Origin: Desulfolutivibrio sulfodismutans DSM 3696
Lineage (GTDB): Bacteria > Desulfobacterota > Desulfovibrionia > Desulfovibrionales > Desulfovibrionaceae
Assembly: GCF_013376455.1 (NCBI RefSeq)
Contig: NZ_CP045504.1
Span: 868,001-932,000 of the forward strand
Direction of reading: 5' to 3'
DNA length: 64,000 bases
Under the pieces are notes generated by a model. It ran no database searches and was not told where the DNA came from. It saw only the letters and a program-made list of their open reading frames with translations. The first letter of the stretch is position 1. Each line of letters starts with the position of its first letter. Positions 17,776-25,500 of the stretch are shown one piece after another. Position numbers and translations under genes: made by a program.

Positions 17776-18083
17776 GCGTGATGGCGGAACTGTCGATTTT
17801 TCCCATGGACAAAGGGGCCTCCGTGAGCCCCTATGTGGCCCGGGCCGTGGACGTGATTCGGGAAAGCGGCCTGCCCTACGTCTTCGGGCCCATGGCCACC
17901 AGCATTGAGGGCGAGACCTTCGAGGCGGTCATGGATGTGGTGGGGGCCTGCTACAAGGCCCTTTCGCCCGACTGCGGCCGCATCCATGTGGCCCTGCGCC
18001 TGGACTGCCGCAAGGGCCCCATGGGACGGTTGACCGGAAAGATGCAGTCGGTCCTGGCCAAAACAAAGACTGGCGAGCCGTGA
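17772..18083 (+). CDS. Thiamine-binding-like protein (MTH1187/YkoF family)
   Basis: A 103-residue cytoplasmic protein starts at an ATG overlapping the pbpC stop. MAELSIFPMDKGASVSPYV near the start and GPMATSIEGETFEAVM in the middle match the MTH1187/DUF77 family, small ferredoxin-like folds that form tetramers and bind thiamine or related ligands. Its link to cell-wall genes is only positional. The next gene overlaps by four bases (GTGA). Confidence 0.88.
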   Translation: MSVMAELSIFPMDKGASVSPYVARAVDVIRESGLPYVFGPMATSIEGETFEAVMDVVGACYKALSPDCGRIHVALRLDCRKGPMGRLTGKMQSVLAKTKTGEP

Positions 18084-18841
18084 GCCGTCTGGCCCAAGCC
18101 GTCCTGGCCCTGCTGCTGCTGTCCGCAGTCCCGGCCCACGGCGCGTCGGGAGGCGGGCGTCCGGAGAAATCCCTGGCCGATACGGTGGTGGCCGTGGACG
18201 TGGGACACAGCCTCAAGCGTTCCGGGGCCACCAGCGCCCGGGGCGTGCCCGAATACCGATTCAACCTGGAACTGGCCCGGCTGGTGGTGGCCGAGCTGCA
18301 CGCCGCCGGGCTGGTCCGGGCCTTTCTCATCGACGAGGCCGGGACGGACGTCCCCCCGGCCGGACGCGCCATCCTGGCCAACCGGAAAAAGGCCGATGTC
18401 CTGGTGTCCATCCATCACGATTCGGTGCAGCCCCATTACCTGTCGGTGTGGCCCTTCGAGGGCCGCCAAAGAAAGTACTGCGACCGGTTTTCCGGCTACA
18501 GCCTCTTTTTTTCGGCTAAAAATCCCGCTTCCGCCGCCAGCATCGGCCTGGGAAAATCCATCGGGGAGAGCCTGCGCAGCGCCGGGTTCACCCCCACCGC
18601 CCATCACGCCGAGCCCATCCCCGGCGAGGGCCGGGAACTGATCGACCCCGAACGCGGCCTGTACCGCTACGACGGCCTGGCCGTCCTCTCCCGGGCCACA
18701 ATGCCCGCCGTGCTGGTGGAGGCCGGGGTCATCGTCAACCGCGACGAGGAAACGGCCCTGGCCGATCCGACCCGGCGCGAGCGCATGGCCCGGGCCGTCG
18801 CCCAGGGCGTGGCCAAATATGCAGCCGCCGTCCGGCCTTGA
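18080..18841 (+). CDS. Exported N-acetylmuramoyl-L-alanine amidase
   Basis: This 253-residue protein has a cleavable signal peptide (residues 1-22, ending AHG-AS). The amidase_3 zinc hydrolase fold follows: VAVDVGHS with the first zinc His, a glutamate in NLELARLV, SIHHDSV with the paired histidines, and the catalytic glutamate in VLVEAGVIVN. It would cut the bond between muramic acid and the peptide stem in the periplasm. The GTG start at 18080 overlaps the previous stop. Its pairing with a PBP1C gene makes a synthesis-and-cleavage module likely. Confidence 0.9.
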   Translation: MSRLAQAVLALLLLSAVPAHGASGGGRPEKSLADTVVAVDVGHSLKRSGATSARGVPEYRFNLELARLVVAELHAAGLVRAFLIDEAGTDVPPAGRAILANRKKADVLVSIHHDSVQPHYLSVWPFEGRQRKYCDRFSGYSLFFSAKNPASAASIGLGKSIGESLRSAGFTPTAHHAEPIPGEGRELIDPERGLYRYDGLAVLSRATMPAVLVEAGVIVNRDEETALADPTRRERMARAVAQGVAKYAAAVRP

Positions 18842-18944
18842 CCCCGTCCTTTCTTTTCCGCCATTTTTGTCTGATCATACAAAAACGTATCCACAGCCAA
18901 TACCCCGTGAAATCATAACACACTGACATTCTGAATATTTTCCA

Positions 18945-18960
18945 TGGCACACCCCTTGCT
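18945..18960 (+). promoter_or_regulatory. Sigma-54 promoter
   Basis: TGGCAC, five bases, then TTGCT: an exact match to the -24/-12 consensus with correct spacing between GG and GC. It lies 33 bases before the ATG at 18993, leaving a short leader with the inverted repeat GTGCATCGCAC and the ribosome site AAGGAGG. Activation would need an enhancer-binding protein. Confidence 0.8.
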
Positions 18961-18992
18961 TAAGAAGTGCATCGCACTGCAAGGAGGTCGCC

Positions 18993-19208
18993 ATGTTCAT
19001 CGCCATCGTCCTGGCCGTCATCATTCTTGCCGCACTGATCCTGGAATCCCTTCCCGGGGCCTCCCACGCCGTTTTCGACGCCGAACTGGGCCTTGTCCCC
19101 TGCCCGACGCATCCCGAGGCCGGTGACCTCCCAGGCGGTCATCTGGACAGCATGTCCTGCCGGGCGCCTGCCCGCCCCCGCTGGTTCTTGCCGTTTCACA
19201 GCCGCTGA
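18993..19208 (+). CDS. Small membrane protein under sigma-54 control
   Basis: A 71-residue protein begins at ATG 18993, six bases after AAGGAGG. Residues 2-20 (FIAIVLAVIILAALILESL) form one membrane helix. The remaining 50 residues are polar, with CPTHP and SMSC, and hold two cysteines. It has no recognised family. The combination of an ideal ribosome site and a consensus sigma-54 promoter makes it a real gene despite its size. By analogy with other sigma-54-driven small membrane proteins, a stress or envelope role is possible but unproven. Confidence 0.7.
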   Translation: MFIAIVLAVIILAALILESLPGASHAVFDAELGLVPCPTHPEAGDLPGGHLDSMSCRAPARPRWFLPFHSR

Positions 19209-19507
19209 TCGTTTGCCGCCTTGCCTCCACCGTTCCGCCATTCCCCCGCCGTCCGGTTCCTCCAGCCGGACGGCCAGGAGGCGGAAACCCGATTCCAGAT
19301 CGTTTTGTCTGTGGCCTTGCCGTGCCTGACTGGTTGTGCTGGCGCCAACGGCACGACCGGCGGGACGTCCAGTCACCGAAATGAAAAATCCGGTGACCAG
19401 ATTGCCCTTCGGCGGGAAAAAAGGTTAAGATATGCTTTTCTAAGCATAACAGAAGTCATACCGGTTTTCACACCATCCTGAAAAAGCATTCCCCTGCGAG
19501 AGGTTCA
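19209..19507 (+). other. Non-coding stretch ahead of the mod genes
   Basis: No convincing gene is seen. The stretch holds GTCACCG and CGGTGAC as a 7-bp inverted repeat around 19370-19396 and the palindrome described at 19431-19448. It does not fit the molybdenum-cofactor riboswitch as I know it. A promoter for the molybdate genes is expected here but no clear -35/-10 pair stands out. Confidence 0.5.
19431..19448. promoter_or_regulatory. Palindromic operator candidate upstream of modB
   Basis: TATGCTT, four bases, AAGCATA: a perfect 7-bp inverted repeat in a locally AT-rich patch, about 60 bases before the 48-codon frame and 200 before modB. Position and symmetry suggest a dimeric repressor site for molybdate or tungstate control (ModE or TunR type). 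The binding protein is not encoded nearby. Confidence 0.5.
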
Positions 19508-19654
19508 ATGGTCTTGTCCGGCCCCACACCGCTTCCGTTTCACCAGTTCCAGGCGGTCACGGCCTGCATCGCACAGGCGAAATCCTCCGGCGTGCGGCGG
19601 CCAAAAGCCCGCATCGACAAGCCAATGCCCCACCCCGAGGCCGCCCATGATTGA
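19508..19654 (+). CDS. Possible 48-residue leader reading frame overlapping modB
   Basis: ATG 19508 follows AGAGG by five bases and opens 48 codons (MVLSGPTPLPFHQFQAVTAC...) that end at TGA 19652-19654, eight bases inside modB. The overlap suggests translational coupling to modB. The sequence has no recognised motif and one Cys. It could be a genuine small protein, a leader peptide, or chance; GC-rich DNA often leaves such frames open. The ribosome site and the exact overlap are the only positive evidence. Confidence 0.35.
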   Translation: MVLSGPTPLPFHQFQAVTACIAQAKSSGVRRPKARIDKPMPHPEAAHD

Positions 19655-20315
19655 CGCCGCCGCCCTCACCCCCCTGCTCCTGACCCTCAAGGTCGCCCTT
19701 TTGGCCACCCTGGCGGCCTTGTGCCTCGGCGTGGGGCTGGCCCAGTTCGTGGGGAAATTCCGCTTCGCCGGACGCGACTGGCTGGACGCCGTGTGCACCC
19801 TGCCGCTGGTCCTGCCGCCCACGGTGCTCGGCTATTACCTCATCGTGCTCATCGGACGGCGCGGCATCCTCGGCCAGTGGCTGGAAGAGACCTTCGGCGT
19901 CAGCCTCATGTTCACCTGGGAAGGCGCGGTGCTGGCCGCCACGGTGGTGGCCTTTCCCCTGGTTTTCCGTTCGGCCCGCGCAGCCTTAGACGGCGTGGAC
20001 CCGAACATCGAGAACGCCGCGCGTACGCTCGGGGCCTCGGAATCCCGCATCTTTTTCCAGGTCACCCTGCCCCTCGCCTTCCGGGGCATCCTGTCCGGCG
20101 GCATGCTGGCCTTCGCCCGGGCCATGGGCGAGTTCGGGGCCACGCTGATGGTGGCCGGAAACATCCCGGGAAAGACTCAAACCCTGTCCCTGGCCGTCTA
20201 TACCGCCGTACAGGCCGGAAACGACCGGCTGGCCAATGTCCTGGTGCTCGTCGTCTCAACCGTCTGCGTCGTCATCCTGGTCATCGCCGGAAAACTTCTC
20301 AAACCCAACACCTAA
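19647..20315 (+). CDS. modB: Molybdate ABC transporter permease
   Basis: A 222-residue inner-membrane permease with about five membrane helices. The ABC coupling loop reads ENAARTLGASESRIFFQVTL (EAA motif), and LPLVLPPTVLGYYL is typical of ModB and related molybdate/tungstate permeases. The start is ATG 19647 with GAGG upstream. modA follows after 13 bases. It would form the channel for molybdate taken from ModA and powered by ModC. Tungstate specificity cannot be excluded by sequence. Confidence 0.93.
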   Translation: MIDAAALTPLLLTLKVALLATLAALCLGVGLAQFVGKFRFAGRDWLDAVCTLPLVLPPTVLGYYLIVLIGRRGILGQWLEETFGVSLMFTWEGAVLAATVVAFPLVFRSARAALDGVDPNIENAARTLGASESRIFFQVTLPLAFRGILSGGMLAFARAMGEFGATLMVAGNIPGKTQTLSLAVYTAVQAGNDRLANVLVLVVSTVCVVILVIAGKLLKPNT

Positions 20316-20328
20316 AAGGGAGTCCGTC

Positions 20329-21072
20329 ATGAAACGTCTGATCCTGTCCCTGGCCCTGGTTGTGGCCCTGGCCTGCCCCGCTCTGGCCAAAGACCTCACC
20401 ATATCCGCCGCCGCAAGCCTCACCGACGCCTTCACCGAATGCAAGCCGCTTTTTGAAAAGGCCAACCCCGGCGTGACCCTGACCTTCAATTTCGCCGCCT
20501 CCGGCCCGCTGCTCAAGCAGATCGAACAGGGAGCGCCCGTGGACGTCTTCGCCTCCGCCGACCAGAAAACCATGGACGACGCGGCCGGAAAGAACCTCAT
20601 CGACGCCGCCAGCCGTAAAAACTTCGCCCAAAACGCCCTGGTTCTGGCCATCCCGGCCGGAACCTCCACCGTGAAAAACCTGGCCTCGCTCTCTGACGCC
20701 AAGGTCACCAAAATCGGCGTGGGCAACCCCGAAACCGTGCCCGTGGGCCGCTATACCAAGGGCGCCCTGGAAAAGCTCGGCGTCTGGAACACCCTGTCCC
20801 CCAAATGCATCCTGGCCGAATCCGTGCGTCAGGTTCTGGATTACCTCTCGCGCGGCGAGGTGGATGCCGGATTCGTCTACGCCACCGACGCCAAACAGGG
20901 CGGCGATAAGGTCAAGGTCGTTGAGGAAATCCCCCTGGAAAAACCCGTCAGCTACCCCATGGCCGTCCTCGCCGCCTCCAAAAACAAGCCCGAGGCCGCC
21001 AAGTTTATCGCCTTCGTCACTTCGCCCGAAGGCGCGGCCGTGCTGGCCAAATACGGCTTCAAAAAGCCGTAG
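20329..21072 (+). CDS. modA: Molybdate-binding periplasmic protein
   Basis: A 247-residue substrate-binding protein with a signal peptide (MKRLILSLALVVALACPALA). It matches ModA: ISAAASLTDAFTE at the start of the mature protein, FNFAASGPLLKQIEQGAPVDVFASADQ in two parts, and a late segment beginning GEVDAGFVYATDA. These regions hold the serines and backbone groups that bind the oxyanion. It starts behind AAAAGGGAGT, 13 bases after modB. A 364-bp repeat-rich gap separates it from modC. Confidence 0.94.
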   Translation: MKRLILSLALVVALACPALAKDLTISAAASLTDAFTECKPLFEKANPGVTLTFNFAASGPLLKQIEQGAPVDVFASADQKTMDDAAGKNLIDAASRKNFAQNALVLAIPAGTSTVKNLASLSDAKVTKIGVGNPETVPVGRYTKGALEKLGVWNTLSPKCILAESVRQVLDYLSRGEVDAGFVYATDAKQGGDKVKVVEEIPLEKPVSYPMAVLAASKNKPEAAKFIAFVTSPEGAAVLAKYGFKKP

Positions 21073-21436
21073 GGAAGAGCCGGGAGAGGGCGCTGCCCTC
21101 TCCCGGACCCTCTCCCGCCAGGGGGATCATCCCCCTGGACCCCGGACTCCGGTCCCGGGTCTGGCCCGGATGGCTTCGCCCTCCGAACCGGACCCGGAAC
21201 CGGGAGACCAGTGTCCCATCGGGACCAACTCCCTAGCCGGGAGGCGGCCGGCGAGAACCGTTCCCGCCCGACGCCCGCTCTCCTGGCCGCCCGGCGCTCC
21301 GCGCCGGACGGCCAGGAGACGGGGGGTCCGGGGGGAATGATTCCCCCCGGGCGGGGTCTGGGGCGGCAGCCCCAGGCATCCCAGCCCCGGGGGGGGGCTG
21401 GGGCGGCAGCCCCAGCGCCACCACCATGGAGGCCAT
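21073..21436. other. Repeat-rich gap between modA and modC
   Basis: No gene. The gap is packed with GC-rich inverted repeats: GGGAGAGGG/CCCTCTCCC near the modA end (a probable hairpin after modA), the composite double-hairpin element 21328-21373, and a second CTGGGGC-GGCA-GCCCCAG hairpin at 21398-21415. These probably stop or attenuate transcription before modC, which has only GGAGGCC as a ribosome site. Confidence 0.6.
21328..21373 (+). repeat. Composite double-hairpin intergenic repeat, copy 1
   Basis: A palindrome CCGGGGGG-AATGATT-CCCCCCGG is followed by a nine-base spacer GCGGGGTCT and a second palindrome GGGGC-GGCA-GCCCC. The same 46-base element occurs in opposite orientation at 31749-31794, after an unrelated gene. 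It resembles REP/BIME elements of other bacteria. Confidence 0.75.
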
Positions 21437-22219
21437 ATGCGCATCAGTATCGAGATTGAGAAAAAGTTGAACGGCTCACGGCGTTCGTTTTCGTTATCGG
21501 CGCGGTTCGCCACCAACGAGCGCCGCGTGGTGCTTTTCGGGCCGTCGGGATCGGGCAAATCGTTGACGCTTCGGGCCGTGGCCGGGCTTTTACGGCCGGA
21601 CGCCGGGATGATCCGCATTGACGACCGGGTGCTGTTCGATTCCAGGGCCGGGATAGACGTGCCGGTGCGGCTGCGCCGGGTGGGGTTCGTGTTCCAGGAC
21701 TATGCGCTTTTTCCGCATCTGACGGTACGCCAGAACGCGGCGTTCGGGGTCAGGGGATTGTTCGGAGGCATGGCCAGGGAGATGCGGCAACGGGTGGACG
21801 AGGTGCTGGAGCTTTTCGGCCTGTCCAGGCTGGCCGACAGCCTGCCCCGGGAATTGTCCGGCGGGCAGCGGCAGCGCGTGGCGTTAAGCCGGGCCGTGGT
21901 CCCGAGGCCGGGGGTGCTGCTTTTGGACGAACCGTTTTCGGCGCTGGATCTGCCGCTTCGGTCGCGGCTGCGGGAGGAGGTCAAGGATCTGTTGGAGCGG
22001 CTGGGGATACCGCTTATCCTGGTGACCCACGACCCCGAGGAGGCGGTGCGCTTCGCCAAGGTGGCCGTACCGTACCGGAAAGGCACGACCGGGGAGATCA
22101 TCGATTTCAGCGACGCCACGGCCGGGGTTCCGGAACCGCCCGCCCATGATCCCTGCCCCGGTTTTCACGGCGCCGCAGACCGTCTGGTCAGGTGTACCTA
22201 CGATACGTCCGAGGCGTAG
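21437..22219 (+). CDS. modC: Molybdate ABC transporter ATP-binding protein
   Basis: A 260-residue ATPase with Walker A (GPSGSGKS, near 34-41), Q loop (FVFQDYALFPHLT), ABC signature (LSGGQRQR), Walker B (LLLDEPFSALD) and the switch histidine (LVTHDPEE). Neighbouring modB and modA identify it as ModC. It lacks the about 120-residue C-terminal MOP domain that binds molybdate in E. coli ModC; the last 50 residues are short and Pro/Cys-rich. It is separated from modA by repeats, so it may be translated at a different level. Confidence 0.9.
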   Translation: MRISIEIEKKLNGSRRSFSLSARFATNERRVVLFGPSGSGKSLTLRAVAGLLRPDAGMIRIDDRVLFDSRAGIDVPVRLRRVGFVFQDYALFPHLTVRQNAAFGVRGLFGGMAREMRQRVDEVLELFGLSRLADSLPRELSGGQRQRVALSRAVVPRPGVLLLDEPFSALDLPLRSRLREEVKDLLERLGIPLILVTHDPEEAVRFAKVAVPYRKGTTGEIIDFSDATAGVPEPPAHDPCPGFHGAADRLVRCTYDTSEA

Positions 22220-22270
22220 AGAACGCTTTTCTGCGATTGCCCCGCCGCGCAGCCTGAGATAGGCAGGGCC

Positions 22271-23284
22271 ATGATTTCCGTGCTCATGCCCGTGCGCAAT
22301 GCCGCCGCCACGCTCCCCGCCGCCCTGCACAGCCTTTTTTGCCAGACGCATCCCGATTTCGAGATCGTGCTCCTTGATGACGGGTCCGACGACGGCGGCG
22401 CGACCCGGGGCGTAATCGCGGCGGCGGCCGGGTGCGACAGCCGGGTGCGGCCCTTTTTTCTACCGCACCGGGGCATCGCGGCCACCCTAGCCCACGGGCT
22501 TGGCCTGTGCCGGGGGCCATACGTCGCGCGCCATGACGCCGACGACACCTGCCGCGCCGACCGTCTGGAGAAGCAGGCGGCCTATCTGGAAAACCATCCG
22601 GACATCGGCCTGGTCAGTTGCCTGGCCGCCTTCGGCGGCGATCCGGAGCGGGCGGCGGGCTACAAAAACCACCTGGACTGGGCCAACAGCCTGACCACCC
22701 CCGAGGCCATCGCCCTGGAACGCTTCCGGGAATCCCCCCTGCCCCATCCCACGGTCATGTTCCGGGCCGGACTGGTCCGGGAACACGGCGGCTATGCCGA
22801 CGGCCCCTTTCCCGAGGACTACGAACTGTGGCTGCGCTGGATGGAGGCCGGGGTGCGCATGGCCAAGGTTCCGGAACCTCTCGTGACCTGGAACGATCCG
22901 CCGGACAGGCTGTCGCGCACGGACCCCCGCTACGACCCGGCCCGGTTCCACGCCGTCAAGGCCGGATACCTGGCCCGCCATCTGGAGCGGACCAATCCCT
23001 TCCATCCGGTGATCGAGGTGCTCGGGGCCGGGCGCGTCACCCGCCGGCGGGCGGAGAGGCTGTGCGACCACGGCGTGGTCATCGGCGGATGGTGGGACAT
23101 CGACCCGCGCAAGGTGGGGAAGGTGGTGGGAGGACGGCCCGTGCGGCATCGCGACGAACTGCCGCCCGCCGGATCACGGTTTCTGGTGTCGTATGTGGCC
23201 AGCCGGGGCGCGGCGCAGGAGATTGCGGCCTTCGTGGCGGCCCGGGGGTATGTGCCTGGACGGGACTACCTCCCGGCGGCGTAG
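22271..23284 (+). CDS. Family 2 glycosyltransferase
   Basis: A 337-residue GT-A enzyme. It begins MISVLMPVRNAAATLPAALH, then EIVLLDDGSDDGG binds the nucleotide sugar, ARHDADD is the metal-binding DxD, and PEDYELWLRW carries the catalytic base region. The C-terminal 90 residues (from about 245) are an added domain with VIGGWWDIDPRKVG, resembling a nucleotide- or sugar-binding Rossmann-like unit often seen after such transferases. It probably adds a sugar to a surface polysaccharide or protein. It follows modC by 51 bases on the same strand; the association may be accidental. Confidence 0.88.
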   Translation: MISVLMPVRNAAATLPAALHSLFCQTHPDFEIVLLDDGSDDGGATRGVIAAAAGCDSRVRPFFLPHRGIAATLAHGLGLCRGPYVARHDADDTCRADRLEKQAAYLENHPDIGLVSCLAAFGGDPERAAGYKNHLDWANSLTTPEAIALERFRESPLPHPTVMFRAGLVREHGGYADGPFPEDYELWLRWMEAGVRMAKVPEPLVTWNDPPDRLSRTDPRYDPARFHAVKAGYLARHLERTNPFHPVIEVLGAGRVTRRRAERLCDHGVVIGGWWDIDPRKVGKVVGGRPVRHRDELPPAGSRFLVSYVASRGAAQEIAAFVAARGYVPGRDYLPAA

Positions 23285-23297
23285 GACGCCCGGGACG

Positions 23298-23717
23298 TCA
23301 GGACAAGACCCCGTGTCTGCCCAGATGCCGGGCGTAGAGGCACACGACGGCGAAAAGGGCCACGCCCCCGGCCTGATACAGGAGCCCCGAGGGGTCGATG
23401 ACCCGGGTGGGGTCGTTTTTGAGATAAAACGCCGCCGATGAGAAGACATTGACGCCAAGGGCCAGAAAAAGCGTGGGCACGGCGGCCTTTTTGAGGCGAA
23501 AGAGCAAAAAGACGCCGATGATGGTCACCGCCGCCACAATATAGCCGATGACCATGTCGAAGGTGGTGAACCGGGCCACGTAGGCCTGCTGCTCGGGGGG
23601 CAGGTCCAAGGCCCCGCTGGTGATGAGAAACACGGACAGGATGCTGTAGATGGAGCTTATGGCGTAGAACAGGAAGATGATCCACACGGGCAACGGTCGC
23701 CGGGGACGGGCGGGCAT
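23298..23717 (-). CDS. Four-helix membrane protein, unknown
   Basis: A 139-residue protein with four predicted membrane helices (near 11-31, 55-75, 80-97 and 112-128) and a short basic N-terminus. It has no known catalytic residues. Similar size and topology occur in DUF2569-type and other small integral membrane proteins, but the family was not recognised. It converges with the glycosyltransferase gene and is divergent from the regulator gene at 23923. Confidence 0.7.
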   Translation of the reverse strand: MPARPRRPLPVWIIFLFYAISSIYSILSVFLITSGALDLPPEQQAYVARFTTFDMVIGYIVAAVTIIGVFLLFRLKKAAVPTLFLALGVNVFSSAAFYLKNDPTRVIDPSGLLYQAGGVALFAVVCLYARHLGRHGVLS

Positions 23718-23922
23718 GTCGGACCTCCAGTGGGCTGGCCGGGATGCGGCGGGTTGCCGTCTCTTTGTCGTGCATCATGCCCGATCCCCTGGCAAAGCGC
23801 AAAGACAGCCGCTCCGGGATGCCGCCATCGGGCAACGCCTTGCTTTGTCGGCGTGCTCAGGCATCTCGACAATCACTGGCAATCGACGTAATATAGATAG
23901 GATTTCCCACACTGGAGGCCCC

Positions 23923-25383
23923 ATGGCGAAAATCCTCATCATCGACGACGACGAACAGATACGCCAGGTGTGCCGTCTGGTGTTCGAGGGCATGGGGCAC
24001 GAGGTGCATGCCGCCCCCACCCTGACCCGGGGACTTGCCGCCGTCAAAGACGGGGATTTCGACGTGGTGTACCTCGATGTGGACCTGCCCGACGGCATCG
24101 GGCTTAACGCCGTGTCCTCCATCACCGAGGGCGACCGCGCCCCGGAGGTCATCATCTTCACCGGCGCCAGCTACCCCAACGGCGCGGAACTGGCCATCCA
24201 GAACGGGGCCTGGGACTACATCGAAAAGCCCGCCACTGAAGACGTCATGTCCCTGCCCCTGATCCGGGCCCTGCAGTACCGCAAGGAGAAATTCTCCCAT
24301 CACGCGCCCACCGTGGCCTTGAAACGGGATCGCATCATCGGCCAAAGCCCGGTCATCGCCAAGTGCCTGGATCTCATCGCCCAGGCGGCCAACAGCGAGG
24401 CCAACACGCTCATCACCGGGGAAACCGGCACGGGCAAGGAGCTTTTCGCCCGGGCCATCCACGAAAACAGCCCCCGGGCCGATGGCCCCTTCGTGGTCGT
24501 GGACTGCTCCATCCTGACCGAAACCCTCATCGAGAGCGTGCTGTTCGGCCACGCCAAGGGCGCGTTCACCGGGGCCGAGAAAAAAAGCGAGGGCCTTATC
24601 CGCCAAGCCCATGGCGGCACCCTGTTTCTCGACGAGGTGGGGGAGCTGCCCTTTGCCATGCAAAAGGCCTTTTTGCGGGTGCTGCAGGAGCGCCGCTTCC
24701 GGCCGGTGGGGGCCAAGGAGGAGGAGTCGAGCGACTTTCGGCTGGTGGCGGCCACCAACAAGGATCTCCCGGCCATGGCCGCCGAGGGGCGGTTCCGCAG
24801 CGATCTGCTGTTTCGGCTGCACACCATGCATATCGCCATCCCCGCCCTGCGCGAACGCGACGAGGACATCCGGGAGCTGACACTTTATTACACCCACTTT
24901 TTCTGCCGCAAATACAACGTGCCGCTCAAGGGCTTCTCCCCGGAATTTTTCGACTTCATGCTGGAATACGACTGGCCGGGCAACGTACGCGAGCTGGTCA
25001 ACACCGTGGAAAACATCGTGGTCCGGGCCAGGCTCGACCCCACCCTGTATCCCAAACATCTGCCGTCTGAGATTCGCATCCGGGGCATGGGCGGCCCCGG
25101 CGGCAAAAAGAATGGCCAGGGCAACGGCCTGGGGCTGCTTGCCGGGCCCGGGGACAACGGCAGCCCGGAGGTCGGCGAGGCCGCGCCCGGCGGTCAGGAA
25201 CCGGGGGAGCAGGTCGAACTGCTCATCCCCTTCGACGACTACAAACGCCAGACGGAAAAAAACTATTTCCAGGCCGTCATGACCCATTGCCACGGCGACA
25301 TCCGCCAGGCCTGCGACCTGTCCAAGCTCGGCAAACAAAGCCTGTACCGCTACCTGCGCATCCACGGCATCTCCACGCGGTAA
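23923..25383 (+). CDS. Sigma-54-dependent response regulator (NtrC family)
   Basis: A 486-residue activator. The receiver domain has D8-D10 and phosphoacceptor D52 (LDVDLPDG) with K102. The AAA+ domain has Walker A GETGTGKE (166-173), the sigma-54 contact loop GAFTGAE (213-219) and Walker B GGTLFLDE (231-238). A Gly-rich linker of about 50 residues precedes a Fis-type helix-turn-helix (ACDLSKLGKQSLYRYLRIHG). It would open sigma-54 promoters when phosphorylated. A consensus sigma-54 promoter lies 5 kb upstream at 18945, but no direct link is shown. The start is ATG 23923 with TGGAGG upstream. No kinase gene is adjacent. Confidence 0.93.
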   Translation: MAKILIIDDDEQIRQVCRLVFEGMGHEVHAAPTLTRGLAAVKDGDFDVVYLDVDLPDGIGLNAVSSITEGDRAPEVIIFTGASYPNGAELAIQNGAWDYIEKPATEDVMSLPLIRALQYRKEKFSHHAPTVALKRDRIIGQSPVIAKCLDLIAQAANSEANTLITGETGTGKELFARAIHENSPRADGPFVVVDCSILTETLIESVLFGHAKGAFTGAEKKSEGLIRQAHGGTLFLDEVGELPFAMQKAFLRVLQERRFRPVGAKEEESSDFRLVAATNKDLPAMAAEGRFRSDLLFRLHTMHIAIPALRERDEDIRELTLYYTHFFCRKYNVPLKGFSPEFFDFMLEYDWPGNVRELVNTVENIVVRARLDPTLYPKHLPSEIRIRGMGGPGGKKNGQGNGLGLLAGPGDNGSPEVGEAAPGGQEPGEQVELLIPFDDYKRQTEKNYFQAVMTHCHGDIRQACDLSKLGKQSLYRYLRIHGISTR

Positions 25384-25434
25384 GGCCGCCTACGGCGTCA
25401 TCACGTTGCCTCCCACATCCCTGGAAAAACGAAA

Positions 25435-25467
25435 CGCCCCGCCCGCGAGAGCCTCGCGGGCGGGGCG
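25435..25467 (-). terminator. Terminator after proS
   Basis: A perfect 15-bp stem (CGCCCCGCCCGCGAG with CTCGCGGGCGGGGCG) around AGC. On the minus strand it is followed by TTTCGTTTTTCC, fitting intrinsic termination of the proS transcript. It also lies 50 bases after the regulator gene and may serve both directions. Confidence 0.85.
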
Positions 25468-25500
25468 AAAAACCGCTGCGTTCGCAGGGAAGCCCCGGGG

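Noticed and set aside
19209-19507. Molybdenum-cofactor riboswitch ahead of the mod genes
   Set aside because: Only a short inverted repeat and a palindrome are present; the conserved core of that riboswitch is not visible.
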